Origin: Anthostomella pinea | Lineage: Eukaryota; Ascomycota; Sordariomycetes; Xylariales; Xylariaceae | DNA length: 64,000 bases | NCBI GenBank assembly: GCA_963556695.1 | Contig: CAUWAG010000007.1 | Span: forward strand, 1,054,001 to 1,118,000 | Direction of reading: 5' to 3' | Shown: one piece after another, positions 48,290 to 60,709 of the stretch | How positions within the stretch are numbered: position 1 is the stretch's first letter | Layout of the letters: each line of letters opens with the position of its first letter | The notes under the pieces: generated by a model | The model's database searches: none | Told to the model about the DNA's origin: nothing | What the model saw: only the letters and a program-made list of their open reading frames with translations | Made by a program: the position numbers and the translations under genes

Positions 48290-48780
48290 ATGGGCTCTCC
48301 CCAGGAAGGGCGACCCCAGTGCCAGGTCTTGTCAAATGGCACGCAAGCCACAGTGGAGTCAGGGAGGTGGCAGTGCACCGACAGGGGCTCTAGGGCAATT
48401 TCGGGCCCTGTAGCTTACACCAGCAGATCCTTCAGATACACACACTCTCATCAGAATCACCAGAATACACGTTATCAACAAGATCAACCATAATACGCAC
48501 TGTTTGACAGGTCTCTGTTGTTCAGACGATAAGTAGTTACTAACCGGGGGAAGCCCTTCGATCCGGCTAGCAGGTAGTAGTAGACAATGATAGTCATGGC
48601 CATGCATGCTGAACGATATGGTCTCGTTCTCTGATGATGATGATGATGATGATGATGATAGGCTGCCCCCGTGGGGGGCGACCCCAGTGCCGGGTACTTG
48701 TTGTGCAGACGATGAGTCGGTACTGACCGAAGGAGGCTCTTCGATCCGGCAGGCAGATGGTTATTAGTGACTGAGAAGAT
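48290..48780. repeat. Two degenerate copies of a short unit
   Basis: GGGCGACCCCAGTGCC at about 48308-48323 recurs in slightly changed form at about 48677-48692. CAGACGATAAGTAGTTACTAAC...CTTCGATCCGGC at about 48524-48567 recurs as CAGACGATGAGTCGGTACTGAC...CTTCGATCCGGC at about 48707-48750. Spacing differs between the pairs, so the array is rearranged. Origin unknown. Confidence 0.5.
48633..48660. repeat. (GAT)n microsatellite
   Basis: About nine tandem GAT/TGA units. Confidence 0.9.
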
Positions 48781-49091
48781 GCAGTTTCCGCAGCATCCCT
48801 TGAACCACCTATCGTTTGGGATCGATCGGCATCCAAAGAAAGGCCACATGCCAGTCTTCCCGTCCGACTCCGACTCCTTAAGCCGTCTCTCGCACAGTCA
48901 ACAAGGCACCTCATTCTCGACCCCGAAGAGCTGTACGAAGATCCCGTTGACCACACGAATGTCCCGTGTGGCGCGGTTGAGGAATCCCATGCTGGGAGTC
49001 GCACCAATCGCTGACGGGCACAACTTGTTATATTGGTGTCCATATTGGCCCGGTATTGGTGGGATTGTCCGGTAGGCTTGGGACGATTGTG

Positions 49092-49358
49092 TTAGCCCAC
49101 ACGATGATAGATTTTTTTGGTGTAGTAGGGCAGCATGAGACCGTGTCTGGTGTTATAGATGAGATATAACAGAAGCGACGCGAGCAGCTCCTCGACGTAA
49201 CGCGCGCTAATATCGCAGCAGTACGGTAGCCAGCCGTTCTTGTCCGAGATCGAGTCGACCAACTCGCACCCGCACAGGGCACGATAGATGAGGTCGAATG
49301 ACTTGCCCAGCGAAAACCGATCGATCGTCATCATATCCGAGCAAGGAAACACGAGCAA
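49092..49358 (-). CDS. Small hypothetical, possibly an exon of a dead gene
   Basis: 89 codons open on minus, with protein-like composition (FSLGKSFDLIYRALCGCELV, ISARYVEELLASLLLYLIYN). No domain is recognised. The first codon shown as a start is uncertain and an overlapping plus-strand frame (49288-49527) is also open, so the call is weak. Confidence 0.25.
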   Translation of the reverse strand: MLVFPCSDMMTIDRFSLGKSFDLIYRALCGCELVDSISDKNGWLPYCCDISARYVEELLASLLLYLIYNTRHGLMLPYYTKKIYHRVG

Positions 49359-49706
49359 GAACTTGGGAAACGATCCGCAACCCCCTTCGTCTCAGCTGCC
49401 ACATAGTGGTGACCTTACCCCGGAAGAACGCGAAGCGGAGCGACAGAGAAGAGAACAAGGGAGTCTTGCTCAATCATTCCGACGAGCGAAAAAAACGCAT
49501 CTCAAAAGCTCGCGTTTGTACAGTTGAGCCATGTTAGTCTTGCGCACCATGAACTCTATATGGTGTGACTACGTGGTTAGGGCGTAGTTGGAAATGTGAT
49601 AGTGACGAAGTGGAAGTGATGGAAGTGTGGGGAATGTGGACGACATGTGAAGTTGTGAGAGTTGACTGCTGTGCGTGGCTCCCTGAAAAGTGAAAGATGC
49701 CGAACC

Positions 49707-50051
49707 TCATCTCCGGGGACATGTGTAACTCGACAAGGAATTGAAGCCTTGGAGACGGGCGAGACCTGTAGGTTGTTCCAGTTGTCTTCCGATGTGGAGG
49801 TGGGTGAGGTTCCGAAACATTCCGATCGGCGATATATCTAACTTCTCATAATAAGTGATTACTGAGACTTTTTGTACCGCATCGTGATCGAAATATAGAT
49901 GTATAGATTTAGCAATCTCGTCGTCCTTGATGAACAGCGTAGGAATATTGATAGGAGCTTCCTGGTCTATAATCTCCGACTTGAGCTGCTGTATTTGCAG
50001 TTGACCGAGGTCACGGAGATCTAAATCCATGCTTCTGGCGGCACCCGACAA
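49707..50051 (-). CDS. Hypothetical fragment with LRR-like end
   Basis: 115 codons on minus. The C-terminal part reads ISPIGMFRNLTHLHIGRQLE, which resembles leucine-rich segments of fungal F-box/LRR proteins. There is no F-box and no flanking exon that I can place. Probably a fragment. Confidence 0.3.
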   Translation of the reverse strand: MSGAARSMDLDLRDLGQLQIQQLKSEIIDQEAPINIPTLFIKDDEIAKSIHLYFDHDAVQKVSVITYYEKLDISPIGMFRNLTHLHIGRQLEQPTGLARLQGFNSLSSYTCPRR

Positions 50052-50503
50052 GCTTGTTGAAATTTGAAAAGGGCTATGCTCGGAAGGTCGCCTTGAAAAC
50101 CGGCATGGCCTCTGTTAGATAGTCTCGCATGTCATTGGGAGTCGCGGTGTGAGTATTCAAAGTGGCGATTTGATGGTGAGGCAACTTCGGAATTGTGGTG
50201 GTGAGAGAGGAGCACCGTGGACTGTCTGGATGCTTCGGGCACCTATAGCGGCTGGCGGGAGGTCATGGAGCAGCATACGAGGCTAGCCTGGCACGAAGAG
50301 AGTATTTACAGGACTGAGTCAAGTACGCGCCTTGTTGATGATGTCTAGGTAAAGCAGCCGTCACCGAAGCTGACATCTGTTGATTTTTAAGCCTTTCGTT
50401 ACGAAGTCAGTCTTTATTATCGTAATATAGATGGTAACGCCCGGTTCAGTCCTCACTCTAAATCCAGATGGGCAGCTGAGGTACCATCTCGCGGATTTTG
50501 TGG

Positions 50504-50935
50504 ACAAGGTCCCGAACAACTCAACGGATATCAACGGTTGAGTTGAGTTGACATCAATATCCACACTAACTTAACTCAACGGGTCCCTTGTAACCTTCGT
50601 AATCAACTTAACAATGAGGCCTTCGTAGGTTGATATTAATCAACCCGTTAATATATAGGTTGATATAAATTTATTTTTTTAAACCATATAATTTCCCGAG
50701 GACTATGTAGAAATAGTTCGGAGCATACCGAAATTATAAGGGTCCGGCCGGAAATACGGTAATTTCTGGGCTATCATAACACCTGGTCATAGCATCAACG
50801 ACGTATACATCTCCGGAGACAAGACCTCTCGTTGATCAACTCAACTCAACGAAGCGACGACGAGGTCGTGGATAGTGTCAACTCAACTCAACGAAGGGGT
50901 CCCGTTGACGTGGATTGAGTTGTTCGGAACCTTGT
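50504..50935. mobile_element. Inverted-repeat element with 6-bp duplication (MITE-like)
   Basis: Terminal inverted repeats of about 60 bp begin ACAAGGTYCCGAACAAC and contain TTGAGTTGAGTTGACA. The two ends are 50504-50570 and about 50870-50935, with a small gap in the alignment. TTGTGG lies directly outside both ends (50498-50503 and 50936-50941). At 432 bp with an AT-rich centre and no open frame, it fits a non-autonomous DNA transposon. The superfamily is unclear, since 6 bp is not a standard length for common fungal families. Confidence 0.55.
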
Positions 50936-52277
50936 TTGTGGTAGAACTCGAGGCTTCTTCCTTCTGCTTGAAATGGTATGGTGCCGAGAAAACTCATCAT
51001 AATGCCCTCAACCATCAAGGCGTGTACAACGACCGGAAGGGGCGACTAAAGAGGTGGGGAAGTATGCAAAAGGCCGGGGAAGGAGAAACAGCTCTCTTTT
51101 CCTTGCCTCCAAGCGGCATAGGAATCCATTGACAATTCGGTAGTTGACCACAGCTCTGGTTACAGCCCGTCGTTCCGTTCGAGATAGGGGTTTGACGTAG
51201 TCTGGTCCCTGTGTCAGAAATCCTACTATATCGTTGTACCACGCACAGCCTGCATATTCCAACGCTTAGGGGCCTTCACGCAAGTAGCCTGGCCCTTCTT
51301 GGTAGGCTTTTTGAAACTATTAGCATGTTTGACCTTGTCCTTATATGAGGTTTATCATTGCCAGCGGGGACCTTAAAGGAGATTCGGTCCGTAGGTATGC
51401 AATCTATCGATGGGCCGGCTTCTTATGATTTCGAGAGCCGGGAATATGAATATGATCAGTTTTCCCACCTGAGTGTCGTTATGTAGTGCGGGTGCAGCGC
51501 TGTATCTCGACGAGGGATGTTGTGGTTGCTGAAAGGAAAAGGGGAAAATCCGAAAGAATTGTGGATGCACGGTTGTGCAGGCGAAGATGACTAGCGCGCC
51601 TTCCTGAATTCGTCTCAAGCAGAACGGCAGGTCCTGATTGCTGCGAGGTTCACGGAGCTGGTGACTCGGAAAGGTACCTGGAAGGCTGCTGTAATGTTCG
51701 GTTATTGTAAGGTACCTTTCAGTGTGTGCGAACCCTTCGTGCCGCGAAGTGGACTATTCTCCGGGATTAAAATAATGGTATTCAAAGGATCGTGGACCAC
51801 GGATATCTGATGCGGAATTGGGGGTGGGGGCAGCCAACTGACTCGCCATGGTTGCCGAACTTCTGGGTTTGCTGTTCCGGGCGGTTGTCTGTGTGCGGGC
51901 AGATGTGACGTCTGACCGATCCCTGAATGAGAGAGATGTATTTGGGATGGAGGAATTACGAGAGCGCGTGCTGCCTGCAACTTCTTACGATCCTCTGCTA
52001 CAGTCCAACCTCCGATGTCTGCCCCGTGGATTTTGCTGAGACCTTCTTGGAGAGATCTACACTCACCAGCTCTGATTCTGATGAACTCCTGGTAGTTGCC
52101 ATGAACAATTCATTTCCCCAGCCGGCGAGAACCCCTAGTTACAATCGTAATAACGAACCTATCCTTGAGATTTTGTTAATGATCTTAGTTGCTGATGATG
52201 AATGGAGTTGGTGCAGAAAGAGAGGGTTTGCATTGTACGACTGTGAGGGTATCTTCATAAAATGACTTTCAGAGGTT

Positions 52278-52765
52278 TGTTACGAACCAACGAGGCGTAC
52301 AGGGAATGAGGCCCGCTGGCAGGCCCAACAAGATGGACAGTAACTGGAAGAACCCGGAAGAACGCACGGGCCAAAGAAACGTCTAGGTCACGTGATCAAG
52401 ACATCACGTGATGGATAGCTTGGATAGCGAGGTTATCCAACATATCCAGGATAGCTTGGATAGCAAGGTTATCCAACATATCCACCCCATCAGTGAGGGA
52501 GAGATTGGATATATAAGGATGGACATTTCCTAGCTAGACAGATAGACAGTCTCTACCTCAGTGATCAATCTAAGCATCTTAGCCAACCCTAAGGTGGGAG
52601 AAATCTCCTGACGACTCGACTATTCAGTGAACCCAGTTCAGACCAAGCCCCAGCATCTGAGTGTCTTCTAGTTGACAGAAGCCTCTATCGTCTTTTGTGT
52701 TGACTTACCTCAGAACATAAACCCTATAGAACCCTTTAGCCTTATAGGTTAGACGGCTCGTCACA
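52278..52765 (+). repeat. Solo LTR with AGGTT duplication
   Basis: 488 bp with TG...CA ends (TGTTACGAAC...GGCTCGTCACA) and perfect AGGTT on both sides (52273-52277 and 52766-52770). A TATATAAGG box lies near 52511. Two CACGTGAT motifs sit upstream (about 52389-52412). The orientation is taken from the TATA box. There is no internal element, so it is a recombination product. It is unrelated to the other LTRs in the window. Confidence 0.8.
52413..52484. repeat. 36-bp tandem duplication inside the solo LTR
   Basis: Two adjacent copies of a 36-bp unit starting GGATAGCTTGGATAGC and ending CATATCCA. They differ by one G/A. They lie just upstream of the TATA box, where enhancer-like repeats are common in LTR promoters. 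Confidence 0.85.
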
Positions 52766-52770
52766 AGGTT

Positions 52771-55700
52771 TTCTTTCGTCCTTAATTTTCTTCTAGTTCC
52801 AGTTTTATAGAAGAATGTTAATCATGTGTATCGCTGTCTTATAGTTGAATATATATCTCGTTTTGATGGATTATCAAGTATCCCTTAGGTTTGTTAAAGA
52901 CTTGTTTTGCTCCACCAGCTTAATGTAGGAGTTGACATTATTATTTTTATCAGTGGCGTGCAGAGCGGTTAGACATCTCGCTGGAGGTGATGAGGTAGAG
53001 CTGTGGTTTTCGAGTCGACCACCTGTTGATTTAAGGAGGCTGCGCGGCCGGAGCAGTGCCTGTGCTGCAACATGGGTAGGTGCGCATGCCATAATTTTGT
53101 CGAGCTTAACTATCAGAAGCGTCATGTTGATGATCGTGCCATATGTTCAGCTCCGAATGCCGCGGTACCTCCTCACCATTCTTCTTGGCGAGCATACTAA
53201 ATTATTTGGTAGTTTTGCCATCCCGCACCCGTAATGTGTCGTAGTCCCCAACTCCACCTGGACTTTCCAGGCGGGAGTGCGCCGGGCAGAGGTATTGTCG
53301 CCTTGAGACAGCGTTCAGTACTGAGCTTCTTTATCGCTATTGTAGATGTATTTATAGGTTAGGTGTCCTAGACTTGGTGTGTATCGTGTCGACACTCTTG
53401 TGTACCCCTTTGTTGTGACAGGTAGGTGATCTGCCTGCCGTGTTGCGTGTATTAGAATCATCTTGATTAACATGGCAAATGTATCCAATCGAGACCTTGT
53501 CTTCTTTTCGTGGCCAGACGCCTTCAGAAGAGGGTGTTGTGGGGTTTAGAGGAGCTGTGGACCTCGTGCTGTACCTTGGAATTATCTAGTCGACACCAGA
53601 CGGTCAACGTCGACGTGGGCTGTGGAAAGCTGATCTATAGTTAGAGGCCTGCGTCATCGCGTAGGTCCTACCTCGTTTACGGGAGCTGGGAGGGTGACAG
53701 GGTACTCACCGACGAGGTAAAGGATGAGGAACAAGGGTCCCCAGTTGAAACCTTAGTGAGATAGCCGCCTACGCTGGCGTACCACTCACGCTGTTCCTGG
53801 GGCGCCTCCATCGCGGCAGGAGGCGAAAGAGAGGGGGAGGAAGAGGAATGGTGGAGGGTCGGGAGTGAGGATAGGGGATGATGACACGGAATGAAGAGAA
53901 AGGAGTGCGAGGAGAGAGATGGGGACCGGGACAATGACCCACCGTAGGTAGCGTCTGTCCAGGCGCAGACTGATAGAACTTGCAAGATTGAATCAATATC
54001 CACAGTAGATTCATCTTGGCATGTTGTGGTGGAGCGGCAAGAGACGATGGTTTAGTAAGTCCTGGTGTGGATGCCTAGGACCAGGTGCGTGCATCGGGTG
54101 CCTTTGTGGGTGACTTAGGGAGTACTGGCGTGCTAACATTATAGCCCCTTGGGGTCTTCGTTAAGTGTCTTCGCTAAGTTGAAAGATACAAGTAGAAACT
54201 CGAAACTTGCATCCCTCTGTCCTGCTTATGGGTATGAGAAGATTGAGGTTCTGCAGGTGTTTGGGTTTGTTGCTAGTCACTGTGGTTGCGAACATTGGTG
54301 GAAAAATCGTCTGCTACATGTTGCAGGACATTTGTTGTGTCTCGAGCTGTATCGTGTATGAAAGATGGTGGGTGACGAGAGGCTCATAGTTGATCAGTGA
54401 GTGGTTACTGAGTGCAACTTGGGCTTTGGCTTGTGTATTTGGCATTGTGTGTACACTTGGTTGTGTGCTTCAAGAGTGTGTGACTTGTTGGGTTGTGACA
54501 GTTAATCGACCGGCTGACGATACATGTAGAATACAGAGCACAGTATGGCTTGCATGCACCCTTTGATCTTACTTGTTGACTGTTAACTGGGCAGAGCGTT
54601 GTGGTGACGATGTTTGTATGCTCGGTGGTTGCGTTCCGCAGGTGTTGTTCAATGAGATTGTGTTCTCGTATTGCCCTTCTGCTTCTCTTGCTACGATAAA
54701 GCCGAGCTTGACTTGGTTCAGGCATGTGATGTCTCTCTGATGGGCAGTGCAAAGCTGTTGTAGGCTGTGGTTTGAACCTAGGTCTTCAGGTATATGAAAT
54801 GCCATGTTGATGTTGCAGCAAATTGGATGAGGTGGAGCCTGGCATGATGTTGGCTATGCGTTGTTATCTAGGTTGACGTCTAAACTTGTTCCAAGTAAAT
54901 CAAGGAGGAAAGGGATGCCGAGGCACCGTATTGGAGCAGACCTTTGCGTCGTCAACTTGCCTGGAGAGTACAAAGTACAAGGTCATCCAAAAGCCAGAAG
55001 GCTGTCCATACAATGGTGTATGCTTGGGACTCCTAGGAAATACCCAGCTTCGAACTGCTTATATGCTCCTGTCAGTGTGGCAGTGCCCTAGGGAGGTTCA
55101 GTAAGGATATTGGAATGGGGAATATACGAAGTACGTGTGTGTGCCAGAGGACATCATGGCTTCGATTCACCACGATATCATGCTTTCGATGATGGTCGTA
55201 GAACCACTATACCACCTGCGTATCCATGTTCATCCTTGAATATGAGAGAAGAGTGCATGGCATGGCAAACGTGGCAGTACGCAAAGTATGATATAAAGTT
55301 ACTGGCTGGGAAGACTCGCGCTCAAGATGCCAAGGCAGTGCCCATCAACATCAAGTTGGAGGGCACAGTCTGAGACGGCAATTTCTGAGGTCAAGTCGCT
55401 CACCAAGGTACGCAGGTTGCATGTGCAGTCACGCCCAACAAGTTCGCATTGAAGAGGTGTTACCAGCCCAACTCAATCCGTAGCTGGAAGTGAGAGATTC
55501 CTGCAAGTAGCCCCACATCGATTCGAAAGCATCATCTACGACATCCAACGCACTTCGATACACCGCTCGCATACCCAGTCCTGCATTCTGCTGTATGGTC
55601 AAGATATACGTCTGAACTGACAGGACCATGCTGCATCAAACAAGTCCTTCATCTACAAGTGCCGCCCAGAGCATCAACCGATCGCAGACGAACACCTGGT

Positions 55701-58045
55701 AGTCGAGAACCGTCCGTTCGACCCCGAAGCAGATCCTCAGAGAGAGGTTTCACGGTGCAGAACGAATACCTGTCATTTAAATCCGACCAGCGCGGGCAGG
55801 TGCGCCTGCCGACCGAGTCGGAGACCTACCTACCTGGCGCCATGAACCGTGGGCGAGCCATTTCGGAGTAGTCCATTATCGCTGTACAACGTTCATGGGA
55901 GGAATGGTCCAACAGAGATGGTCCTCAAGAAATGCACAGCCATCAACGGATTCATCTGGTCAGATAAGCAGCTGCTGGCAAAGCACATGTCGTCCTTCGG
56001 CGCCGATATGCTGTATTGGATCGCCCAATGCGGGCTGCACGCAAGAGACGAGGAGGTGGTGGTAGGTACGGTAATGCACCTGGACCGTCGGCGTGGGTGA
56101 TGATGCTGGACTGTGACAAGTTGGCGAATGGGCTGCAGGTGTAGGGAGATTGTACCTGGCCTGCCTCGGAACTCACCAGGGCCTCTGAGTAACCCATTAT
56201 CGACATTTCTAGGTTCTCCGAGAGAGTGATTGCATTTCTCTCCATTGGCGCTGTTGGCCCATCAGAGACCTGTGTGCTGATCATGTGTTTACTTTCATCG
56301 GAACATAAGACTTGTGAGCTGCACAGTGCCTCTGCTCTGCTGCATGTGACATGCCATTCCGTTCGTCGCTCTCATTTGAAGATGTTGATCATGGAGTTAC
56401 CGTACTCTCTCGAGGGATGGTGAACGGCGTCTCTTGAGAGGGCATGATAGAGGGCAGGATGTCATTACGACCAAGTACGCCGGCATTCCGCGCTCGGGAT
56501 GTCTCCGCACGTATTTCTTCCAATGCTCCATACAGTACCATGCGAGACGGATTCGTTCCACGGCTCTTCTTTTCGATGGGGTTATCGTAAAATTTTGTTG
56601 CAAGCAAACGAATCCTTCCCGACCACCGACCAGAGTCGGGAGATTCCTGCGACCCAACCAACCACCCGCCGTGATCCTTCAGTCCGGAAAGTGGACGTAT
56701 TTTGATCGAACAAAAGCAACTATCATGACCAGAGAGGCTGGAGAGGATGATGCGTGGCATTGGCTGCTTGATTTGGATGGAATCTGCAATCTGAGCGGCC
56801 CGCCCCCAGCTCGGTGAGGAAAAGGGGATCTGCATGACGCACGGCATGGACGATGAATACTCGATGGTTGATGATCTTCTTGATCAAGATCTGGACTGTT
56901 GACCTGATGCATCGGGCCGCGGGACTCGTATCGGATGAATATGTGCAAGGTACTGGGTAGTTAGTAGAGCTCAATAAAATTTCAGGAGAAAGGGGCTCTT
57001 GTGGACTGCGTGGATCATCATGGCCTTGAAGTTTTGCGCGATGGATTGTGTACGAGTGGAGTGGAGTTGTGGCTTCTGCCCCCTGGTCTGCCCGGAAGCC
57101 TTCCAAGATTCCGGGCGAGATAACAGGCTAGCAGCGCTAGGGCTTACGTGGTGGGTCGCTTGCCCCTGGAAAGACCCCGGGAAGCCCCTGTCAGCAAGCA
57201 AAGAGCCGTCTGTGCGTCCCCGTACTAGAGCAGCGCTAAACCACAGATGAGGTGCTCCGTGCTCAACTTCCCCGCGCCGCCAATTCCGCTGTCAGTGTCG
57301 TCGGCCTCTCAAATCCTCGAAGCCCAACCTCGCTGCTCCATTCGCGCAAGGCTCCGACTCCTTCGACAACTCATCAACAGGCCACAGAAGGGACCCAAGC
57401 TGTTAGAGGCTCGCATGGCCTGCAACACTCCCGTGGGTAGCCATGGAACGAACTGGACAGGGCTCTGGACTGTCAACTATGAATACACCCATTTGTCATG
57501 AGATATGACATATCAGTTGTCAGTCTGCCAGCTCGACGCAGCCGAGATATGTAAGGGCTCGACTACAGATTGCAAAAGAAATAAAAGGCGTCTGGGGTGT
57601 CTCGGACTAGAAGACTCCAAGAACGGCCCAAGATCATAGCGGGAGCCACAAGGATTCGCATCCAGGGCGATCCAGGGTCCCGGGACCCCGTCACGCATCT
57701 CGGCGTTCATCACGCATGCAGCCAATTATGAGCTGGCGAGCCTCGGACGCTATGACTCGGCGACTGCTGATCTCTACCCTAATGTTTGTTTCATGTCTGA
57801 GGTTAGTGAGGAGAGGATGCAAGCAGGCGAGGAGACAAAGTAAGGTCACCCCCAGAGTCAGTATTAAACTTGCTGCAGACCCCGAACCTCGAGCCTCGAA
57901 CCTCTCTCTTCCTCCATCCCAAGCTTTCTCCCCTCACCCCTCAGACCGACCTGCCCTACTCTACTCAAGACGGAGGATATTCATGGCTGGTCTTTGAATT
58001 CCTACCCGCCATCAGTCAATAATAATAATAATACCTACCGCCAAG
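52771..58045. other. Long stretch with no firm gene
   Basis: Short open frames only. About 53700-53815 (minus) could hold a small exon reading MEAPQEQREWYASVGGYLT, then in another frame FNWGPLFLILYLVG with a GTGAGT donor, which hints at a small membrane protein. A basic stretch at about 55662-55871 (plus: RRRTPGSREPSVRPRSRSSE) looks protein-like. Neither has a complete model. A (AAT)n run lies at about 58018-58033, just upstream of the next gene. Confidence 0.4.
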
Positions 58046-58916
58046 ATGTCTTCAAACACCAGCCTACGAACACGCACTCACCTGCTGGCCGTGGCGTGCC
58101 TGGCCGTGGCCGCATGTCTGCTCACCATGACCGTCATGCCGCCGTCGAGTGCCATCTACTTGCACAAGGCCGACTTTGGAAACACGGGTCCAGGAGGCGT
58201 CCGGCAGCAAGCCTGGTTCAGTACCTTCGGGTTCTGTCTGACCACGAACGACACCACTCCATCGTAAGTAACACCGACGATCGTGTTGCGGACTTCATAG
58301 TCGAACACCCATGCTAACCTTCACTAGACCTTATCGCTGGTCTCACACATGCTCGGGGTTCGGAGTGGGCTACGACACTACGACAGTCACTCAAGTAGCG
58401 ATGGGCCTCTCACTCGACGTGACGATCCGGCCTAACGCGTCCTCGTCATCCCTGTTCCTGACCACGGCGATCGGCCTACTTCACCCGATCGCGCTGGTAC
58501 TCTCCCTGATATCTCTGGCCGTCTACCCTGTCGTCACCTTCCGACCCGGCGCCAAGACCTATTTGTTCGTCGTGGCCGCCAACATGCTGGCCCTGCTCGC
58601 GTCGGCCGTTGCCTTCATCTTCGAGTACGCCTTCAGATCGTGGACCGCGCAGGGGCTACTGGTCGGAGCCATCCCACTGTCGATTACCTGGGGGTCTGCA
58701 GCCTACATGTCGGCCACCGCGCTGTTCTGCCAGGTCGTCTCGTGCTTCCTATCCTACTGCGTCGCCGTTGGGCTAGAGCAGGATGGCGAGGGTCGGGTGC
58801 GGCTGCCGAGCTACGAGGCCTCGGACGAGACCGACTGGAACGAGAAGATGCCGCTCATGGAGAAGGATTTGATCTGCATACACGAGGAGGAGATCAAGGC
58901 CGTCGTGCCATACTGA
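58046..58916 (+). CDS. SUR7/PalI-family four-TM membrane protein
   Basis: ATG at 58046 (CCAAGATG). Exon 1 is 58046-58263; a 64-bp intron follows (58264-58327, GTAAGT...CACTAG, phase 2); exon 2 is 58328-58916. The product is about 268 aa. There is an N-terminal hydrophobic segment (LLAVACLAVAACLLTMTVM), then an extracellular loop with Cys residues (GFCLTTN... and HTCSGFGVGYD). Three more TM segments follow (LLHPIALVLSLISLAVYPVV; FVVAANMLALLASAVAFIFE; AYMSATALFCQVVSCFLSYC). The cytosolic tail is acidic. This topology and the loop cysteines fit SUR7 (eisosome/MCC domain of the plasma membrane) or PalI/Rim9 pH-sensing partners. I cannot decide between them. The gene is intact and GC-rich, unlike its surroundings. 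Confidence 0.8.
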
Positions 58917-60709
58917 TGATCATGATGATGATGATGGTCACACTGAGGGCAACCTTGGGGCCAAGGGCTCCTCATTGGCTGGATACCCGACAGCCTGCCT
59001 GGTGTATCACCAACGATCGACGTCTCCAACTGCCCACGCGTGCAATTGGCTACCTATTCTTAGAAACTCGCATTTTATGATTCAATGAAGACATGACCAC
59101 ATTACAACTTCTCAATGCCTACGTCAAACGCATCTGTTCTCTCAGTGACCACCGCCCAAGACTCCCTCATCATGGCAGCACTGCTTTGCCTGCCGGGAGA
59201 GACGGAAGGAAGACCATAGCCTCGACAAGAGCCGCATAGTGTCGCACCAACATAAGCCATGTTCGGCCCGGCCTGGCGAACTCTCATCATGCGCCAGAGA
59301 ATCGAGGCGTCCTCCACCTGCAGACGCGATTGGCCGCCGCCACCCCGCGGCGCGGTAAATTGGTCGATCCAAAGACCGTTGCGTCCTGGGCCGGCGGGAG
59401 TCCTACCTTTAGGTGCTTAAGGCTTACGCACATGCACAATATACGCATCGGCACCAACTGCGACTACCTACTATACACGTGTCAGGCAGGCTGAGCTAGG
59501 TAGTAGTTCGCAGGAGGCGTCGGGTATCATTGTGACACTGCACAGGTAGGTACATATGCATCGCCTGCAGCAGCTCCTGGCCAATCTTCTCCTTATTGTT
59601 CGTAGAATAGAACCAACCGCATTAAGCGTCCCTTTCATGACCTGCTATGTAACCCATGTGTGGTTGCGGGCTCTGGGGACTGTTGGTTGAAGGAGTGATA
59701 TCAGGCAGGCTGTGGATGGATGGGTGTCATCGTGTCATTTACTTGCTGCCTGCGAAGCGATGGGGTACCATACCACCTGGGCCTCATTTGGCGTGGGCAG
59801 TGGTTTACTGTATTGACATGATGTGCTCTAGTTCATGCTGATCTCGCACAACCAACAGCCGCCTCCGGGAGAGAAGCTCCAGGCTGGACACGCAAAGCCG
59901 GCAAGCGGCTTCGATATCCGCATGCACCGCCCAAGCCGCCGTTCGGCAGCAGACGACGGAGCCGGTTGAGGGTATTTCTTAGACATCAAGTTTATGTCGC
60001 TTTGGCTCACTGACGTCCTCGATTGGTTTTGAATGTAATATTGGACCTTGGAGCTTGAAATACATCATTCCTGCTTGCGCGAGATGGTACATGTACCTCC
60101 CTTGAGCGGGTAGAGTGCACGCCAACATCCATGATACACCATAGGGCGCCTTGGAGCTCGCGCGCGCCTACAGATCTGGAGTCGCCTAGAGCCTTGCCTT
60201 CCTGTCACAATAGATCGTGTAACTCGCCAGTGTGCAGCGGTCTTCACATATTTGATATGCGACCAACCTGCGTTAGGTGTGAAGTACTAAAAGAAACCCA
60301 AAGTTTTCCAATATTGCACAACTAAGGCTCTCTCATGCAACCTCAAACTGCAACCCTGAACCAACACCACCCGAGGCATGGACAGGGGTCCATGACGAAG
60401 CTCACGTTGGATTCTGATTCACCCTGTAGTTAGAGGATGCGCATGTGGTGGCCAGTGCTACCCGAGACTCTCGTGGCTGTGTGGCAGTGGTAGCGAAATG
60501 TAACATTGACCCATGACACTGGAGGGAGTGAACCGATGCGTCACGTTGGTTTTCGATGGTACATGACAGACAATCCTTTCACCCACTGCGATTGTGATGA
60601 AGCTGTGTCACACATTGGGAAGAGTATGCTTCACCACCATCGATGGACGTTAAGTTGACTGGATCCGCTTGAGGTCCGTGGTTCTGTTCCAGGTGGATCA
60701 CCATGTCGT
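58917..60709. other. Intergenic stretch without a supported gene
   Basis: A short (ATG/GAT)n run follows the SUR7-like stop codon (about 58915-58936). The rest shows only short open frames. Confidence 0.5.

Larger units (their letters stand above)
46043..49091. other. Relic-rich stretch without a supported gene
   Basis: Many short open frames, none with a recognisable domain. AT content rises around 46850-47250. The open frame at 47673-48122 (plus) has no support beyond its length. Confidence 0.4.

Noticed and set aside
52958..53030. Second tRNA-like segment with GTGGT...ACCAC around TTCGAGTC
   Set aside because: The T-loop is too long and no acceptor stem could be found. Possibly an eroded tRNA or SINE head, but not supportable.
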